Shown: piece by piece, positions 61,618 to 64,000 of the stretch
Layout: the number at the start of each line of letters is the position of its first letter
Position numbering within the stretch: position 1 is the first letter of the stretch
DNA from: Echinicola arenosa
GTDB lineage: Bacteria > Bacteroidota > Bacteroidia > Cytophagales > Cyclobacteriaceae
Assembly: GCF_014841125.1 (NCBI RefSeq)
Contig: NZ_JACYTQ010000001.1
Location: 372,001-436,000, forward strand
Direction: 5' to 3'
DNA length: 64,000 nt
The notes under the pieces: generated by a model
Databases searched by the model: none
What the model saw: only the letters and a program-made list of their open reading frames with translations
Told to the model about the DNA's origin: nothing
Translations under genes and position numbers: made by a program

Positions 61618-64000
61618 ATGATCAGGTCTTTACGCATAAGTAAGGAGTCATGGAAACCCAAAATCCCTTATTTAGGAAAATTATCCATGGTATTGCTAGT
61701 GGCATTAATGGCCATAGTCAGTACAACGACAGCCCAACAAACCAACGTCACAGGACAGGTACTTGACCGGCAAGGGGAACCCATCCCCGGAGTGAACATT
61801 TTGGAGCAAGGCACCAATAATGGAACCGTAACTGACCTCGATGGTAACTTTGAGATATCAGTAAGCTCCTCCAATGCCGTGCTGAATTTTTCCTTTATCG
61901 GCTTTGAGTCTCAATCAGTCGAACTCAATGGAAGATCCCGTCTTGACATCACATTACAAGAGGAACTTACCGGACTGGATGAAGTAGTAGTCATCGGTTA
62001 TGGTGCGCAGAAAGAGAAGGAAATGACTTCTGCTATTACCACCTTGAAAACAGAAGACTTGGTCAAAACCCCCAGTTCCAATGCCATGCAGTCCCTTCAA
62101 GGAAAAGTGGCTGGTGTTCAGATTGTCAGTAAAGGTGCACCGGGAGCTTCGCCAACAGTAAGGGTAAGAGGTATTGGTTCATTCGAAGGCGGAGGAGCTC
62201 CATTATACGTGGTGGATGGAATGTTCTTTGACAACATTGATTTCCTAAACTCCAATGACATCAAAACCCTCTCAGTACTAAAAGATGCCTCAGCCTCGGC
62301 CATTTATGGTGCTCGGGCATCCAATGGTGTCGTACTCATCGAGACCAAATCAGGTGAATACGAACAAGAAGCGGAGATTGTCTATGACGGATATTATGGA
62401 ATTCAAAACCCACAGAATGTACTAAAAATGGCCAATAGCCAGCAATTTGTTCAGTACGTGAACGAAACTGGATCTGCCCCTGATATGGAGTTTGTAGACA
62501 ATGCCATGCAAGCCTATGGAAGGAGCCGGATAGACCCTAACATTCCGGCTGTAAATACAGACTGGTATAATGAGATTATGAGCCCTGCTCCAATTCAAAA
62601 CCATACCTTGACTTTCTCTGGTGGTAGTGCCAAAACACGCTACTCTATTGGTGGTAGCTATTTTAGCCAAGATGGACTACTCAATGAAACTAGAAATGAA
62701 TATGAAAGAGTAAACATCCGCGCCAATATCGACTCAAAAGTCAAAGAATGGATCACTGTGGGCGGTAACTTCACTTTCAGTACTGCCAAACAATATGTAG
62801 GTTCAGACGCTGCTTGGTTTAATGCATATTTTGCTGTGCCTATTTTACCTAAATACGATGAAGATTTTGGGACATCACCAGTTCCACTATCCAATGCACA
62901 ACGACTTGGGTACAGGGGAAGACAAAACCCGTTCTATCCACTAATTTACAACGACAGCAGAAACAAGATAAATAAGATTAATGGGAACTTACATGCGGAG
63001 CTAACTTTCATTCCTGAAAAATTGACTTTCAGGACTGCTTACAACTATAAGTTGGACATGATCAATGCTAGGAATGTAAACTTCACCTATAACGATGGAG
63101 TCCTTAACCCATTGTCCAGTCTTTCCAGGGAAAACCGTACTTATTTTGACCAAATATTAGATAATTACCTTACCTACAAAGACTATTTTGGTGACCATGG
63201 AATCACGGCTACTTTGGGACAATCTTTCAGGAGTGAAACCTACGAAGTACTTAGTGGAGACCGAAATGATTTGGATCCAAACCCTACATTTGGAAACGAA
63301 GAACTATGGTACTTAAACAATGGGCAGGCCAATGACATCAACACCGTATCAGATGGTGGGAGCCGAATATTTTACCTTTCCTTCTTTGGTAGGTTAGCTT
63401 ATAACTACAAAGAAAAATACCTGCTTTATGCTACATATCGTCAAGACAACTACAACAAATTCCAGGTTGATAGTGAAGACTTTTTTACGCTTGGTGCTGG
63501 CTGGGTAGCCACTGAGGAGGAATTTTTCAATGTGAAAGGCATCGATTTCCTTAAGCTAAGAGCCTCTTGGGGACAGTTAGGAAACGACGGCATTAGTCCC
63601 TCCGTAGGTCAACCAACCTTACAAGGAACCAATAACGCTTTCGACGACGTGCGTGTACCCGGATTTAGACTAGACCCAACTTACGATCTCATCGATAAGA
63701 TAGAGACTACAGAAGAAACTAACTTCGGATTGACAGCTAGGTTCTTTCAAAACAGGTTGTCTTTAGAAGCTGACTATTATATCAGAAACACACAAAGCCT
63801 AGCTGTTACGGTTTTGCAGCCTTTGTTTAGAGGTTCAGTAAGAAGAAGTGTTGGCGAAATTAGAAACCAAGGTCTAGAGCTGTCCCTTAATTGGGAAAAT
63901 CAAGTTTCTGAAGATTTCTCCTACTATATCGGCGGTAACTTTGCCACCCTAAAAAATACAGTCCGAGGACTTGGAGGCCCTGAATACCTCAATGCAGGTC
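61618..64000 (+). CDS. susC: SusC/RagA-type TonB-dependent outer membrane transporter (C-terminus outside window)
   Basis: Open to the window end: about 794 codons visible, while complete SusC proteins have about 1000 residues. A hydrophobic signal segment (LSMVLLVALMAIVSTTTAQQ) starts about residue 23. The carboxypeptidase-regulatory-like domain VTGQVLDRQGEPIPGVNILE is followed by the SusC TonB-box-like signature LDEVVVIGYG and a plug with AMQSLQGKVAGVQIVSKGAP, RGIGSFEGGGAPLYVVDG and YGARASNGVVLIETKSG. It imports glycans or peptides with a SusD lipoprotein, expected just beyond the window. Possible control by the upstream sensor is inferred from order and sites. Confidence 0.93.
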   Translation, partial: MIRSLRISKESWKPKIPYLGKLSMVLLVALMAIVSTTTAQQTNVTGQVLDRQGEPIPGVNILEQGTNNGTVTDLDGNFEISVSSSNAVLNFSFIGFESQSVELNGRSRLDITLQEELTGLDEVVVIGYGAQKEKEMTSAITTLKTEDLVKTPSSNAMQSLQGKVAGVQIVSKGAPGASPTVRVRGIGSFEGGGAPLYVVDGMFFDNIDFLNSNDIKTLSVLKDASASAIYGARASNGVVLIETKSGEYEQEAEIVYDGYYGIQNPQNVLKMANSQQFVQYVNETGSAPDMEFVDNAMQAYGRSRIDPNIPAVNTDWYNEIMSPAPIQNHTLTFSGGSAKTRYSIGGSYFSQDGLLNETRNEYERVNIRANIDSKVKEWITVGGNFTFSTAKQYVGSDAAWFNAYFAVPILPKYDEDFGTSPVPLSNAQRLGYRGRQNPFYPLIYNDSRNKINKINGNLHAELTFIPEKLTFRTAYNYKLDMINARNVNFTYNDGVLNPLSSLSRENRTYFDQILDNYLTYKDYFGDHGITATLGQSFRSETYEVLSGDRNDLDPNPTFGNEELWYLNNGQANDINTVSDGGSRIFYLSFFGRLAYNYKEKYLLYATYRQDNYNKFQVDSEDFFTLGAGWVATEEEFFNVKGIDFLKLRASWGQLGNDGISPSVGQPTLQGTNNAFDDVRVPGFRLDPTYDLIDKIETTEETNFGLTARFFQNRLSLEADYYIRNTQSLAVTVLQPLFRGSVRRSVGEIRNQGLELSLNWENQVSEDFSYYIGGNFATLKNTVRGLGGPEYLNAG

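Overview
The window reads as chromosomal DNA of a free-living member of the Bacteroidota, most likely a Cytophagales / Cyclobacteriaceae-type organism. The evidence is a SusC-type TonB receptor, a TonB receptor paired with a DUF4249 lipoprotein, the type IX secretion plug protein family (DUF5103), DUF3276, a LuxC-family acyl-CoA reductase, 7TM-DISM signalling, AT-rich spacers, few Shine-Dalgarno sites, and repeated matches to the Bacteroidota promoter pattern TTTG-N19-TAnnTTTG. No phage, plasmid or intact insertion sequence is visible, and gene content is mostly housekeeping. Family names are from recognition of the translated sequences only; no database search was run.

Layout. 1-11.9 kb: exonuclease/GIY-YIG protein (cut by the window edge), DinB-like proteins, biotin synthase, a fatty-acid oxidation pair (acyl-CoA ligase, acyl-CoA dehydrogenase), a thioesterase, and M28 and M3 peptidases. 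11.9-12.8 kb: a protein-free gap with two independently transcribed, related tRNA-like RNAs. 12.8-26 kb: surface proteins (macroglobulin/plug-like protein, TonB receptor plus DUF4249), an AraC-type regulator, VOC and SRPBCC proteins, a CDF metal transporter, an ArsC-like protein, a TPR lipoprotein and a hybrid histidine kinase. 26-43.6 kb: aconitase, AtoE-type transporter, LuxC-like reductase, ferredoxin, DUF3276, AI-2E-type permease, ychF, an orphan Cas6-like protein, T9SS plug protein, ABC-F ATPase, sugar dehydrogenase, UbiB-type kinase plus TetR-like regulator, and an S41 protease.

43.6-55.6 kb is an amino-acid biosynthesis block on the minus strand. In transcription order it runs trpL leader, trpE, trpG, trpD, trpC, trpF, trpB, trpA, aroF; then a Tyr-rich leader peptide and attenuator, phhA (phenylalanine hydroxylase), and hisH-hisA-hisF-hisIE. 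Two ribosome-mediated attenuators stand out: one with three consecutive Trp codons before trpE, and one with a Tyr-Tyr-Tyr run before phhA whose terminator and antiterminator arms can be read directly. The early his genes are not in the window.

55.6-64 kb: two small conserved-looking proteins, SRP RNA, a transaldolase-like aldolase, ftsE, a flavin reductase-like protein, and a 7TM sensor fused to an IS1595-type zinc-ribbon/helix-turn-helix region. That fusion lies directly upstream of a susC-like gene, which runs off the window end. The spacer between them holds direct repeats and palindromes that look like operators.
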